From positions 1 to 33,847 of the forward strand of contig VBLP01000272.1 of assembly GCA_005887925.1 (NCBI GenBank): a stretch of DNA of 33,847 nt, given 5' to 3'. The notes under the pieces are model-generated. The model saw nothing but the letters and a program-made list of their open reading frames with translations, made no database searches and was not told the origin of the DNA. Position 1 is the first letter of the stretch; each line of letters starts with the position of its first letter. The stretch is from Deltaproteobacteria bacterium. GTDB taxonomy: Bacteria > Myxococcota_A > Polyangia > Haliangiales > Haliangiaceae. Below are positions 21,808-31,602 of this stretch, in pieces. A program made the position numbers and the translations under genes.

Positions 21808-22469
21808 TGGCTCGCCTATTACGAGTGCTCGCTCTGTTGACCGGGGCGTGTGCCAAGCCAACCCCGACGCGGTTCACGACGGGCGGCGACGACGTTCGCG
21901 CCGAACCGGCCCGCACCTACCGCTGGGGCTTCGACGACGCGGCCGTCGGCGATCTTCCAACCGACTACATCTCCGTGCTGGGCGACTGGAAGGTCGAGAG
22001 CGATCCGTCCGCACCGTCGGCGCCCAACGTGCTGCGCCAGACCGGTGCGTTCAAGAACCCCGACTTCCCGCGCGTGCTCGTCAAGGGCCTGACGTTCACG
22101 GATCTGACGATGCGCGTCCGCTGTCGGCCGGAGAAGGGCGACGTTGACCGAGCATGCGGGCTCGTGTTCCGCGCCAAGGACAGCGACAACTACTACCTCA
22201 CGCGAGCCAACGCGCTCGAGGACAACGTCCGGCTATACCGCGTCGTGAACGGGGATCGCCAGCAATTCGCGAGCGCGGATCTGAAAGTGACCGCGGGCGA
22301 ATGGCACACGCTCGAGGCAACCGCGCGCGGGGCCAAGCTCGAGGTGAGCTGGGACGGCCGGACCGTGCTCGAAGCGAGTGACGCGACCTTCGTGAAGGGC
22401 AAGATCGGCCTGTGGACGAAGGCCGACTCGGTGACCGCCTTCGACGATCTCGAGGCGGTCGCACGATGA
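21804..22469 (+). CDS. LamG/DUF1080-like lipoprotein, paralogue of 20748..21419
   Basis: MMARLLRVLALLTGACAKP lipobox; GCGLVFRAKDSDNYYLTRANALEDNVRLYRVVNG...GKIGLWTKADSVTAFDDLEAVAR; overlaps the preceding ORF by 4 bp. Confidence 0.82.
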   Translation: MMARLLRVLALLTGACAKPTPTRFTTGGDDVRAEPARTYRWGFDDAAVGDLPTDYISVLGDWKVESDPSAPSAPNVLRQTGAFKNPDFPRVLVKGLTFTDLTMRVRCRPEKGDVDRACGLVFRAKDSDNYYLTRANALEDNVRLYRVVNGDRQQFASADLKVTAGEWHTLEATARGAKLEVSWDGRTVLEASDATFVKGKIGLWTKADSVTAFDDLEAVAR

Positions 22470-22790
22470 CGCGTCAGCGCGTGGCGATCGCTCGCGCGCT
22501 GGTGCTCGAGCCCCGCGTCGTCGCGCTCGACGAGCCGCTCGCCAACCTCGACGTCGTGCTCAAGCACGATCTGCTCGAGCTGTTCACCGCGCTCCTGCGC
22601 GAGCGCGGCGCCGCCGCGATCTACGTGACGCACGATCCCCTGGGAAGCGGAGATGCTCGCCGATCGCGTTGCGGTGATCGATGCCGGCCGCATCGTGCAG
22701 GCCGGTACGCTCACCGAGCTACGCGCACGGCCCGCCGCACGGCTCGTCGATCAGCTCCTGTCACCGCGACGGACGCTCCGCGACGGGTGA
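22466..22790 (+). pseudogene. ABC transporter ATPase, C-terminal remnant with a 1-nt frameshift
   Basis: MTRQRVAIARALVLEPRVVALDEPLANLDVVLKHDLLELFTALLRERGAAAIYVTHDP, then in another frame WEAEMLADRVAVIDAGRIVQAGTLTELRARPAARLVDQLLSPRRTLRDG*; no Walker A. Confidence 0.85.
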
Positions 22791-22811
22791 TCGCGCAACA
22801 CAGATCAGTGA

Positions 22812-23696
22812 TCAGTTGTTCGGCGCGCCGGCCTCGATCCGGCGCACTACTTGCCTTGCGTGTCGAGCGCGGCCTTGATGCCCTTGGCCAGATCTTCTCT
22901 TGAGCACGTTCTGTAGCTCGGATTCGAGCATCGCGAAGTCCCCGTCGACCACGGCGCCATCGTCCATGCCCGCGAACGCTGCCCACGTGTTGACACCCAT
23001 CGCGTTGCCGACCTCCGTCCCGCCCATCTTCGTCGTGCGGCCGAACGTCGCCTTGTACACGCCGTCCTTGTAGTCGCCCTTCAGGCCGAACATCGCATCG
23101 AGCTTGCTTGCGTCGAGCTTGCTCCTGGCCGGGTCGATCGCGAGCTTCGGCGGTAGCTCGCCCTTGCCGCCCTGGGTCTCGTGGAGCTTCGAGAACACCT
23201 TCCCGACGCCGGTTGCCAGGGTCGTCTCATCCCCCATGCCCCCGATGTGCATGAACATGACCTTCGGACTGTCCCAGACCGCGCTCATCACGGAGTTGAC
23301 CTGATCTTCGGTGAGCACGATGTCTCCCATGACCATGTCGTGATCGCCCATCTTCTGGAACGCTGCCCAGGCGGTGAGCCCCATGGGCGGCGTCATCTTC
23401 ACCGTCCCGTTGATCTTGACCGCAAGATCTTTGCGCGGCAGCGAGACCTTGAACACACCTTCCTTCTCGCTCAGCTTGCCGGTGACACCGGTGAGCTTTT
23501 CGATGCTGGCAGTGTCCAGACCTCCGGGCGCCGCGCTCGGCGTGGTCTTGGCAGGCGTCATAGGAGCTGCCGGCGCAGGCGCTGGCTGCGCCGGCGGAGC
23601 AGTCGGCGACAGCCGCTCCGGCGGCTGCGGGGCCTCTTTGCTGCATCCGAATACGAGCACCGTGCTGGTGAAGACGATCGTCAGTCTCGTGCGCAT
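22812..23696 (-). CDS. DUF1259 (LppY/LpqO family) lipoprotein, C-terminus disrupted
   Basis: MRTRLTIVFTSTVLVFGCSKEAP; LTGVTGKLSEKEGVFKVSLPRKDLAVKINGTVKMTPPMGLTAWAAFQKMGDHDMVMGDIVLTEDQVNSVMSAVWDSPKVMFMHIGGMGDETTLATGVGKVF; expected tail EDLAKGIKAALDTQGK* found in a shifted frame. Confidence 0.8.
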   Translation of the reverse strand: MRTRLTIVFTSTVLVFGCSKEAPQPPERLSPTAPPAQPAPAPAAPMTPAKTTPSAAPGGLDTASIEKLTGVTGKLSEKEGVFKVSLPRKDLAVKINGTVKMTPPMGLTAWAAFQKMGDHDMVMGDIVLTEDQVNSVMSAVWDSPKVMFMHIGGMGDETTLATGVGKVFSKLHETQGGKGELPPKLAIDPARSKLDASKLDAMFGLKGDYKDGVYKATFGRTTKMGGTEVGNAMGVNTWAAFAGMDDGAVVDGDFAMLESELQNVLKRRSGQGHQGRARHARQVVRRIEAGAPNN

Positions 23697-23907
23697 GACC
23701 TGCCTCCTTGGATGTTCATGAACCGTACGGCAACGCGCTGCTGCTGTCCGTTGCGCGTTCTTGCCAACGTGTGCGCCGGCGCTCGGTGCGCGTTCGCAGA
23801 GCGGACACTCGCCGGCAGCTGGCGGTCGGTTGCATGGAACGTTCCACGCGATACCGTCATAACGCGGACGGTACAAGTGTTTCAGGCGTCAATGCCAGGC
23901 GGCGAGG

Positions 23908-24531
23908 ACGGCGGCGAGCCACGAGGGCCTGCTGATCCCGTGCTTCGCGCTGTTTGGCGGTGATCTCAAGCGCCCGCGCGATCCACCGCTCGCCGTCCAG
24001 CTGATCGAACGATCGCGTGCGGATCCGACCGCGTTCCTGATCGACAAGATCCTCGGGCCGGTCGTAGAGTGCTGGGCGAGGCTCGCCCGCGAGCGCGGCA
24101 TCCTGCTCGAGTCGCACGCGCAGAACACGTTGCTCGAGGTCGACTCCGAGCTTCGCGCGCGACGGATCGTGCATCGCGACTTCGACGTGTGGATCGATCC
24201 CGCGGCTCGCCGCGCTGCCGGGCTCGATGTGCCGTTCATCGACGCAGAGATCGGTCCTGGAACCGACCGTGCGCGCGAGCCCTACTACAGCCTCGTGTAC
24301 GATCGGTTCGTCGGCCACGAGTTCTTCGATTACCTGCTCGCCGCCGTCGAGAGATTTCTCGCGATCGATCGCGACGCGATCCGCAGCCGCGTCGCGGACA
24401 AGTTCCACCACGCGTTCCCCGATGCCGATCGTCGGTTCGCGCCGCGCACGATGTTCTACTTCGCAGACACGCCGCAGCCCGACGAGCAGCACGCGCTCGT
24501 CGATCTGCATCAGGCGCCGGAGTGGCGGTAG
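23908..24531 (+). pseudogene. IucA/IucC-family siderophore synthetase, C-terminal remnant
   Basis: Translation ...ASHEGLLIPCFALFGGDLKRPRDPPLAVQLIERSRADPTAFLIDKILGPVVECWARLARERGILLESHAQNTLLEVDSELRARRIVHRDFDVWIDPAARRAAGLDVPF...; N-terminal synthetase portion missing. Confidence 0.72.
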
Positions 24532-24537
24532 CGCACG

Positions 24538-24895
24538 TCACGCGCGGACGCACGCTGCGAACTCGCACGATGTCGGTCGAGCTCGATATCGACAACAAGG
24601 TCTTCGGGCCGCTCGCGTCACGATGGCGTACCAGACCAGCGTGAAGACGTTTGCGAGCTCGAGCACGCGCCGCAGATCGACGACCAGTGCGAGCAGGGAG
24701 CACGCGGCGCCGATCGCGATGACCGCATGGTGCGGCTCTTGAAGCGTCGGTGAAGCGCGCCGATCCAACGCGGAAGCTCGCGCTCGCGGCCCATCGCGTG
24801 GCCGACGCGGACGACGACCATCAGATCGCCGTGGGGCTCGGTGAGGGTATCGAGCCACACCGCGAAGAGCACGATCCAGAGCCCGAAGCGCCCCA
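24538..24895 (-). pseudogene. APC-family amino acid permease remnant, frameshifted
   Basis: VVRVGHAMGRERELPRWIGALHRR in one frame, continued by LQEPHHAVIAIGAACSLLALVVDLRRVLELANVFTLVWYAIVTRAARR in another. Confidence 0.6.
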
Positions 24896-25218
24896 TCGTT
24901 GGGCAGCGGAGAAGCTGGGCCGGTCGTTCGATCTCTTCGCGTGACTCGCCGCCCGAGGTCAGAGCGTCGTGTCGATGACGACGTCGAGCGCGCCTGGCTC
25001 GCGGCGATCGATCTCGAACTGCTAGCGGATGATCAGGCACATCGCGACGTCCGCGTCGATCTCGTGACGGCCCTTGCCGTCGATGGAGATCGGGCTCGCT
25101 CGCGATGCTGCCCCGGCGCGCCGCGAGCCCGGAGCTGACCTGCCTCGGCCCGGTCCGGCGGCCCGGTCGGGTGGTGCTCGCGCGCGCGCCGGGGGCGTGG
25201 TACGGCGAGACAAGGCTC

Positions 25219-25545
25219 ATGCCTCGGCTGTTTCTCACCCTCGCTGTCACCCTCGTCGCCGGATGCGGCGCTGCCCGGCTGATCAGCCGCACCGGGACCG
25301 GCGGTCTCCTAGTGCTCGAGGGCTTTCGCGATCGTGCGCGGGACGACGCACACCGCCAGATGACGGCGCACTGTCGCGGCCAGTACACGATCGTCCGCGA
25401 GGGCGATGTGGTCGGCGGGCAGGCCACAGAGTTCCGGGTGCAGTATGTCTGCGGTGGGGTCCCCGGGATTCCGCCCAATCAGTACGAGCGGCCAGTGATG
25501 CCACTCGAAGGGGTCCCCGATGCGAACAAGATCGGCCTCGATTGA
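25219..25545 (+). CDS. small putative lipoprotein, 108 aa
   Basis: MPRLFLTLAVTLVAGCGAARLISRTGTGGLLVLEGFRDRARDDAHRQMTAHCRGQYTIVREGDVVGGQATEFRVQYVCGG...; lipobox VAGC. Confidence 0.75.
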   Translation: MPRLFLTLAVTLVAGCGAARLISRTGTGGLLVLEGFRDRARDDAHRQMTAHCRGQYTIVREGDVVGGQATEFRVQYVCGGVPGIPPNQYERPVMPLEGVPDANKIGLD

Positions 25546-25739
25546 TCAGATGGTACTGCGCGGAAGCACCGACGCCCGCGAGCTGGTCGGCGGCGAACGA
25601 CCAGCAGCCGTCGCGGATCGCGTCGGCTTGGAGGCCTCGAGCGCAGCCAGACCGAGCGCACCTTGAGCACCTGGCGGCAGCGGCGTCCGCCTCGGCGCAT
25701 CGGGACGTAGGCGCCGAGTTCGTGGCGGTTCGTGCCGCC

Positions 25740-26098
25740 GAGGCGGACGGATGGCCATGCGCGGTCGCGCGGGCGATCCGAACACGCTTGGCACACGGAC
25801 GGTCGCCCAAGGCGTCGCTGTTCGCGCATGCGGCACGCCGGGCGCGAGCGCAGGACTGGGCCCGGGAACAGGTCACCCGGATCTGCAAGCTCGCGGGCGT
25901 GCCCCGCGTGACGCCGCAGGGCTTGCGCGGCACGCTCGCGACGATGGGCCGCGAGTCGGGAACACGTCCCAGCAGGTTGCCGACATGCTGGGCCACGCGA
26001 GCCAGGCGATCACCGAGCGCTCGTACATCGACGGTGGCCGCGCCGAGGCGGCCGGGCGACGCGCTGGATGGCGGGTGCTCGATGGGAGTTCGCGATGA
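25740..26098 (+). pseudogene. tyrosine recombinase/integrase, C-terminal catalytic remnant, frameshifted
   Basis: DWAREQVTRICKLAGVPRVTPQGLRGTLATMGRES in one frame, then NTSQQVADMLGHASQAITERSYIDGGRAEAAGRRAGW* in another (R..LGH..Y motif of tyrosine recombinases). Confidence 0.75.
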
Positions 26099-26099
26099 C

Positions 26100-26135
26100 C
26101 TCCGGAAACTTTTCGAGTCGCAAAAGTTTCCGGAG
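26100..26135. repeat. perfect 14-bp inverted repeat, 8-nt loop (possible terminator or attachment/binding site)
   Basis: ctccggaaactttt cgagtcgc aaaagtttccggag, immediately after the integrase stop codon. Confidence 0.85.
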
Positions 26136-26180
26136 ACCGTCACCGCTGATCGCACCGCTCTATCAGCCTGTTTTGATTCG

Positions 26181-26262
26181 TGCGAATGGCCGGACTCGAA
26201 CCGGCACGGTGTTACCCACTGGTACCTGAAACCAGCGCGTCTACCAATTCCGCCACATTCGC
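26181..26262 (-). tRNA. tRNA-Leu (anticodon CAG)
   Basis: Minus strand gcgaatgtggcggaattggtagacgcgctggtttcaggtaccagtgggtaacaccgtgccggttcgagtccggccattcgca: 7-bp acceptor pairing, TTCAGGT anticodon loop, GGTTCGAGTCC T-arm, variable arm. CCA not encoded. Confidence 0.95.
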
Positions 26263-26452
26263 GGGTCCCGAGCAGTTGCCTCGAGGAGCGTAGGGATGCC
26301 ACAGCTGCGTCGCGATCTCAAGCGTCTGATGCGGGAGTAACGCGGCGAAATCGGGCTTTTTCCGTGTAAGGGCAAGGAGTTGGTGGCGATCGCGGCTTTA
26401 CTCACTGCGGGGGGACGGTCTACCATCGGCGGACCGGTACTTCGAGTCTGAG

Positions 26453-28072
<1,620 letters not shown>

Positions 28073-28074
28073 GC

Positions 28075-28374
28075 GGCGGGCCGGATCGCGAAACGACGGT
28101 GCGGCTGGCGACGGTGCTGACGCTCGAACCCGGCGCGAAGCGACATGAAGACGTTGGGTGCCAGCGCGGCGGCGCTGTCGGCGCGGCCGCGCGCGAGCTG
28201 GCCGTGGAACCGCCAGGTCTCGCTGAGCGGGGCCTCGGCGCCGACGACGATGGCCTGGTGATCCATCGCGGCGTCGGTGCCGGCGGTGACCGCGACGTCG
28301 AACTCGACCCGGGGCGGATCGGCGTGGGCGACGAGGGAGGACACGGCCAGGACCGCGACGACCAGGCGCTTCAT
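28075..28374 (-). pseudogene. N-terminal remnant of a secreted/outer-membrane protein, converging on the cyclase gene
   Basis: MKRLVVAVLAVSSLVAHADPPRVEFDVAVTAGTDAAMDHQAIVVGAEAPLSETWRFHGQLARG...NVFMSLRAGFE, then low-complexity RQHRRQPHRR antisense to the cyclase 3' end. Confidence 0.45.
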
Positions 28375-28583
28375 GCCTGCCTGTGAAGCAATGGTCGGAC
28401 CGGTGGCCAATCGGCCGGAACCTGGTGCGGATCGAGGAGCCGGCTGGCGAATTCCTGACGCGTCATCCGCCGCGGTGGCGGCTTGTCGACAGGAGGTCGC
28501 CGGCGAGGAACCCCGCGCTTCGGGCAGGCATCGCTCGGCTTGCCGGTCGCTGCGCCGGCTCGTACGGTGGCGGCGGAGGCAAC

Positions 28584-28919
28584 ATGACGGACCATGTCAG
28601 GCTCGAGCCCGCCGGGCGCATCCAGATCCGCGCCGGCGATCAGCCGATCGTCGACACGACGCGCGGCTACATCGTCCATGAGGGCGGGCTGCCCCCGCGC
28701 TACTACGTTCCTCGCGACGAGGTGCGTGCCGATGTCGCCGACGGTCGGGGCGGCGCGAGGTGCCCGTGGAAGGGGCTGTGGAAGCACGTCGACGTCACGG
28801 TGGGCGGCCGGCGCATCGCCAACGCGGCGTGGACCTACTACGACACGACGCCGGTCTGCGAGCGGATCCGCGACTTCCTCGCGTTCTATCCCGACAAGGT
28901 CGACATCACCACCGCGTAG
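28584..28919 (+). CDS. DUF427 family protein, 111 aa
   Basis: MTDHVRLEPAGRIQIRAGDQPIVDTTRGYIVHEGGLPPRYYVPRDEVRADV...CPWKGLWKHVDVTVGGRRIANAAWTYYDTTPVCERIRDFLAFYPDKVDI. Confidence 0.88.
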   Translation: MTDHVRLEPAGRIQIRAGDQPIVDTTRGYIVHEGGLPPRYYVPRDEVRADVADGRGGARCPWKGLWKHVDVTVGGRRIANAAWTYYDTTPVCERIRDFLAFYPDKVDITTA

Positions 28920-28949
28920 CGGGACCGAGCGCCGCCCGGACCTCGAGCT

Positions 28950-29741
28950 TCAACGCAGCTCGCGATCGAGGAAGTCGGTGATCGCAGAGGTGAGCTCGGC
29001 GAGCTCGGCGACGCGCACTGTGCAGCGCGGGAGATGGCGGCGGTAGACGTCCGCGACCTCGACGGGGTGCGTCGGATCGACGCCGGGCACGAGCAAGGTC
29101 GGGACCGAGATCGCCGCGAGATCAGCCCTCGTCGCGAACGGCTGGCCGCCGGTGCGCATGAAGCGCGTCGTCGCTGCGACGCTGGCCGGATCGTAGGTCG
29201 CGACCACGCGTCGCGCGCGCTCGCGGACCGCCGGCGGAAGCGCGTCGAACAGCGGATACAGCACCTCGATGCCCTCGGCGACCACGCGGCTCCCGGCGGC
29301 ATCCATGGCGTCCATGGCCGCCTGCTGCGCCGGCGTCAGCCCGGTGTCGGCGCCGCCGAACGCAGGGTGGATCACGACCAGCGCCGCGATCGCGCCCGGG
29401 TGGCGCAGGGCGGCGCGCACGGCGACCCCGGCGCCGAACGAGATGCCGCCGACCACTGCCGGACCGACGCCGAGGTGATCCACCAGCGCCGCGACATCGT
29501 CGGCCAGCAGGTTCCAGCCGAGCGGCTGGGCATAGATCGATCGGCCGCTGGCGCGCAGGTCCGGCGTGATCAGCCGGAAACGCTCGGCGAGCGGCGCGGC
29601 GAACAGCCGGCACGCCTGATGGTTGGCCAGGCCGCCATGCAACAGGATGACCGGGCGCCCCTGGCCTTCCTCCGCCGCAAACAGCTTCGCTCCATGGCTC
29701 TCGAACCAGATCTCACGGATCATCTCGTCCTCCTCGGACAT
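28950..29741 (-). CDS. alpha/beta hydrolase, 263 aa
   Basis: Start at 29741 MSEEDEMIREIWFESHGAKLFAAEEGQGRPVILLHGGLANHQ...LRASGRSIYAQPLGWNLLADDVAALVDHLGVGPAVVGGISFGAGVAVRAALRHP. Confidence 0.93.
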   Translation of the reverse strand: MSEEDEMIREIWFESHGAKLFAAEEGQGRPVILLHGGLANHQACRLFAAPLAERFRLITPDLRASGRSIYAQPLGWNLLADDVAALVDHLGVGPAVVGGISFGAGVAVRAALRHPGAIAALVVIHPAFGGADTGLTPAQQAAMDAMDAAGSRVVAEGIEVLYPLFDALPPAVRERARRVVATYDPASVAATTRFMRTGGQPFATRADLAAISVPTLLVPGVDPTHPVEVADVYRRHLPRCTVRVAELAELTSAITDFLDRELR

Positions 29742-29986
29742 GCACCGGCACGCGACGGCGCGCGCCGCGGCCACGGCCGGGCCGAAAATGCCCCGGACCG
29801 AAACGCGAAACGCCAGCCGACCTGGCTGGCGCGCTCTGGAGCGCGTATCACCCGGCGGCCGGGCGTGGCAACGGCGATTTCGAGCCGCCCCTCTCAGATC
29901 TGCGCGTCGCGTGCGGGCGCCGTGGCGGTCGTGCCGCTCGATCGCGAGCCAGACTTCGCGTAAGACATGCAGCAAGAGGAGCGCAC

Positions 29987-31546
29987 GTGCTCGAAGAGAT
30001 CGTTCGGCTACTGGTGGACACGGCCGCGCCCGGGGCGTTCGCGACGCGGAGGACCGAGCGCGCAAACGATCTCCATCTCGACGTGAGAGGGGTCGGGCCG
30101 ATTCCGATCCCGGTGCCCGCGATGGTCGCTCGCCAGCTGTGCAGTGTCGCCCGTCCCGCGCGCTACGGGCTCCGTGACCAGACCTTGCTCGACGAGCGCG
30201 TGCGTGATGGCTGGGAGATCGGCAAGCGTCAGATCAAGATCGACGCACGGAGGTGGCGGCGAACCCTCGATCCGCAGCTTGTGCAGATCGGGCGAGACCT
30301 TGGCTTGCCGGGGGGCTGCGCGTTTCGAGCCGAGCTCCACAACATGCTGGTCTACGGCCCCGGGCAGTTCTTCGCGCCGCATCAGGACTCGGAGAAGGCC
30401 GATGGCATGATCGGAACACTCGTGGTCGCGCTGCCGTCGGTGTTCAAAGGGGGAGCGCTGGTGATCGAGCATCACGACGAGAAGGTCAGCTACCGCGGCT
30501 CGCCCGAGCGCCTCAGCTTCGTCGCGTTCTATGCCGACTGTCACCACGAGGTTCGCCCCGTCACGCACGGGTATCGCGTGGTGCTGACGTACAACCTGTT
30601 CCTCGAGGGTGGCACGGATGTGCGCCGGCCTGTTGTGGGGAAGCCGCTCGAGGCCATGGTTCGCAGCGTTCGCGCCTACTTCGAGACCCCGGGCCCCGAG
30701 CGGCAGTGGCGGCCGCCCGAAGGTCCACCCGACCGGCTGGTCTATCTGCTCGACCACCAGTACACGCAGAAGGGGCTGAGCTGGCAGGCGTTGAAGAACG
30801 GGGACGCTGCGCGCGCCGCACTGATTCGCCAGGTCGCTGCGCAGCTGGATTGCGAGGTTGCGCTCGCGCTGGCGGACGTCCACGAATCTTGGTCCTGCGA
30901 AGATGACGGACAGGAGCTGGTGCAGCGGCTGGTGAAGTCGCTATGGAGCTCGATCGAGAAGGAGATACGATCACTGCGAGCACAACCTCCGTCGAGCACG
31001 ACCATCAAGGCGCTGCTCGCGAAGAACAAGCCGATCGTCGGCTTGCTTGCAACTGCAGTGATCGCACAGGACGCCGGAGTCCAGAAGTCGATCGTCGATG
31101 AGCTGACGACCGTAAAGGGTCATCCACTGAGGTGCGGCGTGCATCTGCTGCGCACGACGCACGCTGGCGGCTCGTCGGGAAAGCTGCACGCACTGGGTCT
31201 CGACATCTTGCATGCTGACTGCACGCGTACGCTGATCCGTCTTCTTGCCACGCCGGTTCGCACCGCGAACGACTGGTCGATCGCGATGCCGCTTCATTGC
31301 CGTTGCGCCCTGTGCAAGAAGCTCGCGAGCTTCCTCGTTGCCGGCGATCAGCGGCAGCTCGACTGGCCGCTCGCGAACGACAAGAGAGCCCACGTGCATC
31401 AGATCATCGATGGTCACGAGCTCCCGGTCACTCATCAGACGCGACGGACCGGGCGTCCTTACACACTCGTTCTGTGCAAGACCAAGACGTTGTCGATCGC
31501 GAGGCGAACGAGCGCAAGGAATGGGCGAGCGATCTCGCATGGCTGA
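29987..31546 (+). CDS. 2OG-Fe(II) oxygenase superfamily protein with a large C-terminal extension, 519 aa
   Basis: AELHNMLVYGPGQFFAPHQDSEKADGMIGTLVVALPSVFKGGALVIEHHDEKVSYRGSPERLSFVAFYADCHHEVRPVTHGYRVVLTYNLFLEGG: HxD, distal His and 2OG-binding Arg region. Confidence 0.9.
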   Translation: MLEEIVRLLVDTAAPGAFATRRTERANDLHLDVRGVGPIPIPVPAMVARQLCSVARPARYGLRDQTLLDERVRDGWEIGKRQIKIDARRWRRTLDPQLVQIGRDLGLPGGCAFRAELHNMLVYGPGQFFAPHQDSEKADGMIGTLVVALPSVFKGGALVIEHHDEKVSYRGSPERLSFVAFYADCHHEVRPVTHGYRVVLTYNLFLEGGTDVRRPVVGKPLEAMVRSVRAYFETPGPERQWRPPEGPPDRLVYLLDHQYTQKGLSWQALKNGDAARAALIRQVAAQLDCEVALALADVHESWSCEDDGQELVQRLVKSLWSSIEKEIRSLRAQPPSSTTIKALLAKNKPIVGLLATAVIAQDAGVQKSIVDELTTVKGHPLRCGVHLLRTTHAGGSSGKLHALGLDILHADCTRTLIRLLATPVRTANDWSIAMPLHCRCALCKKLASFLVAGDQRQLDWPLANDKRAHVHQIIDGHELPVTHQTRRTGRPYTLVLCKTKTLSIARRTSARNGRAISHG

Positions 31547-31602
31547 ACAACACTGCGCGAGCGTTTGCACCGGTTCCACAGCGGTCGAGCCGGCGCGCCT
31601 GA

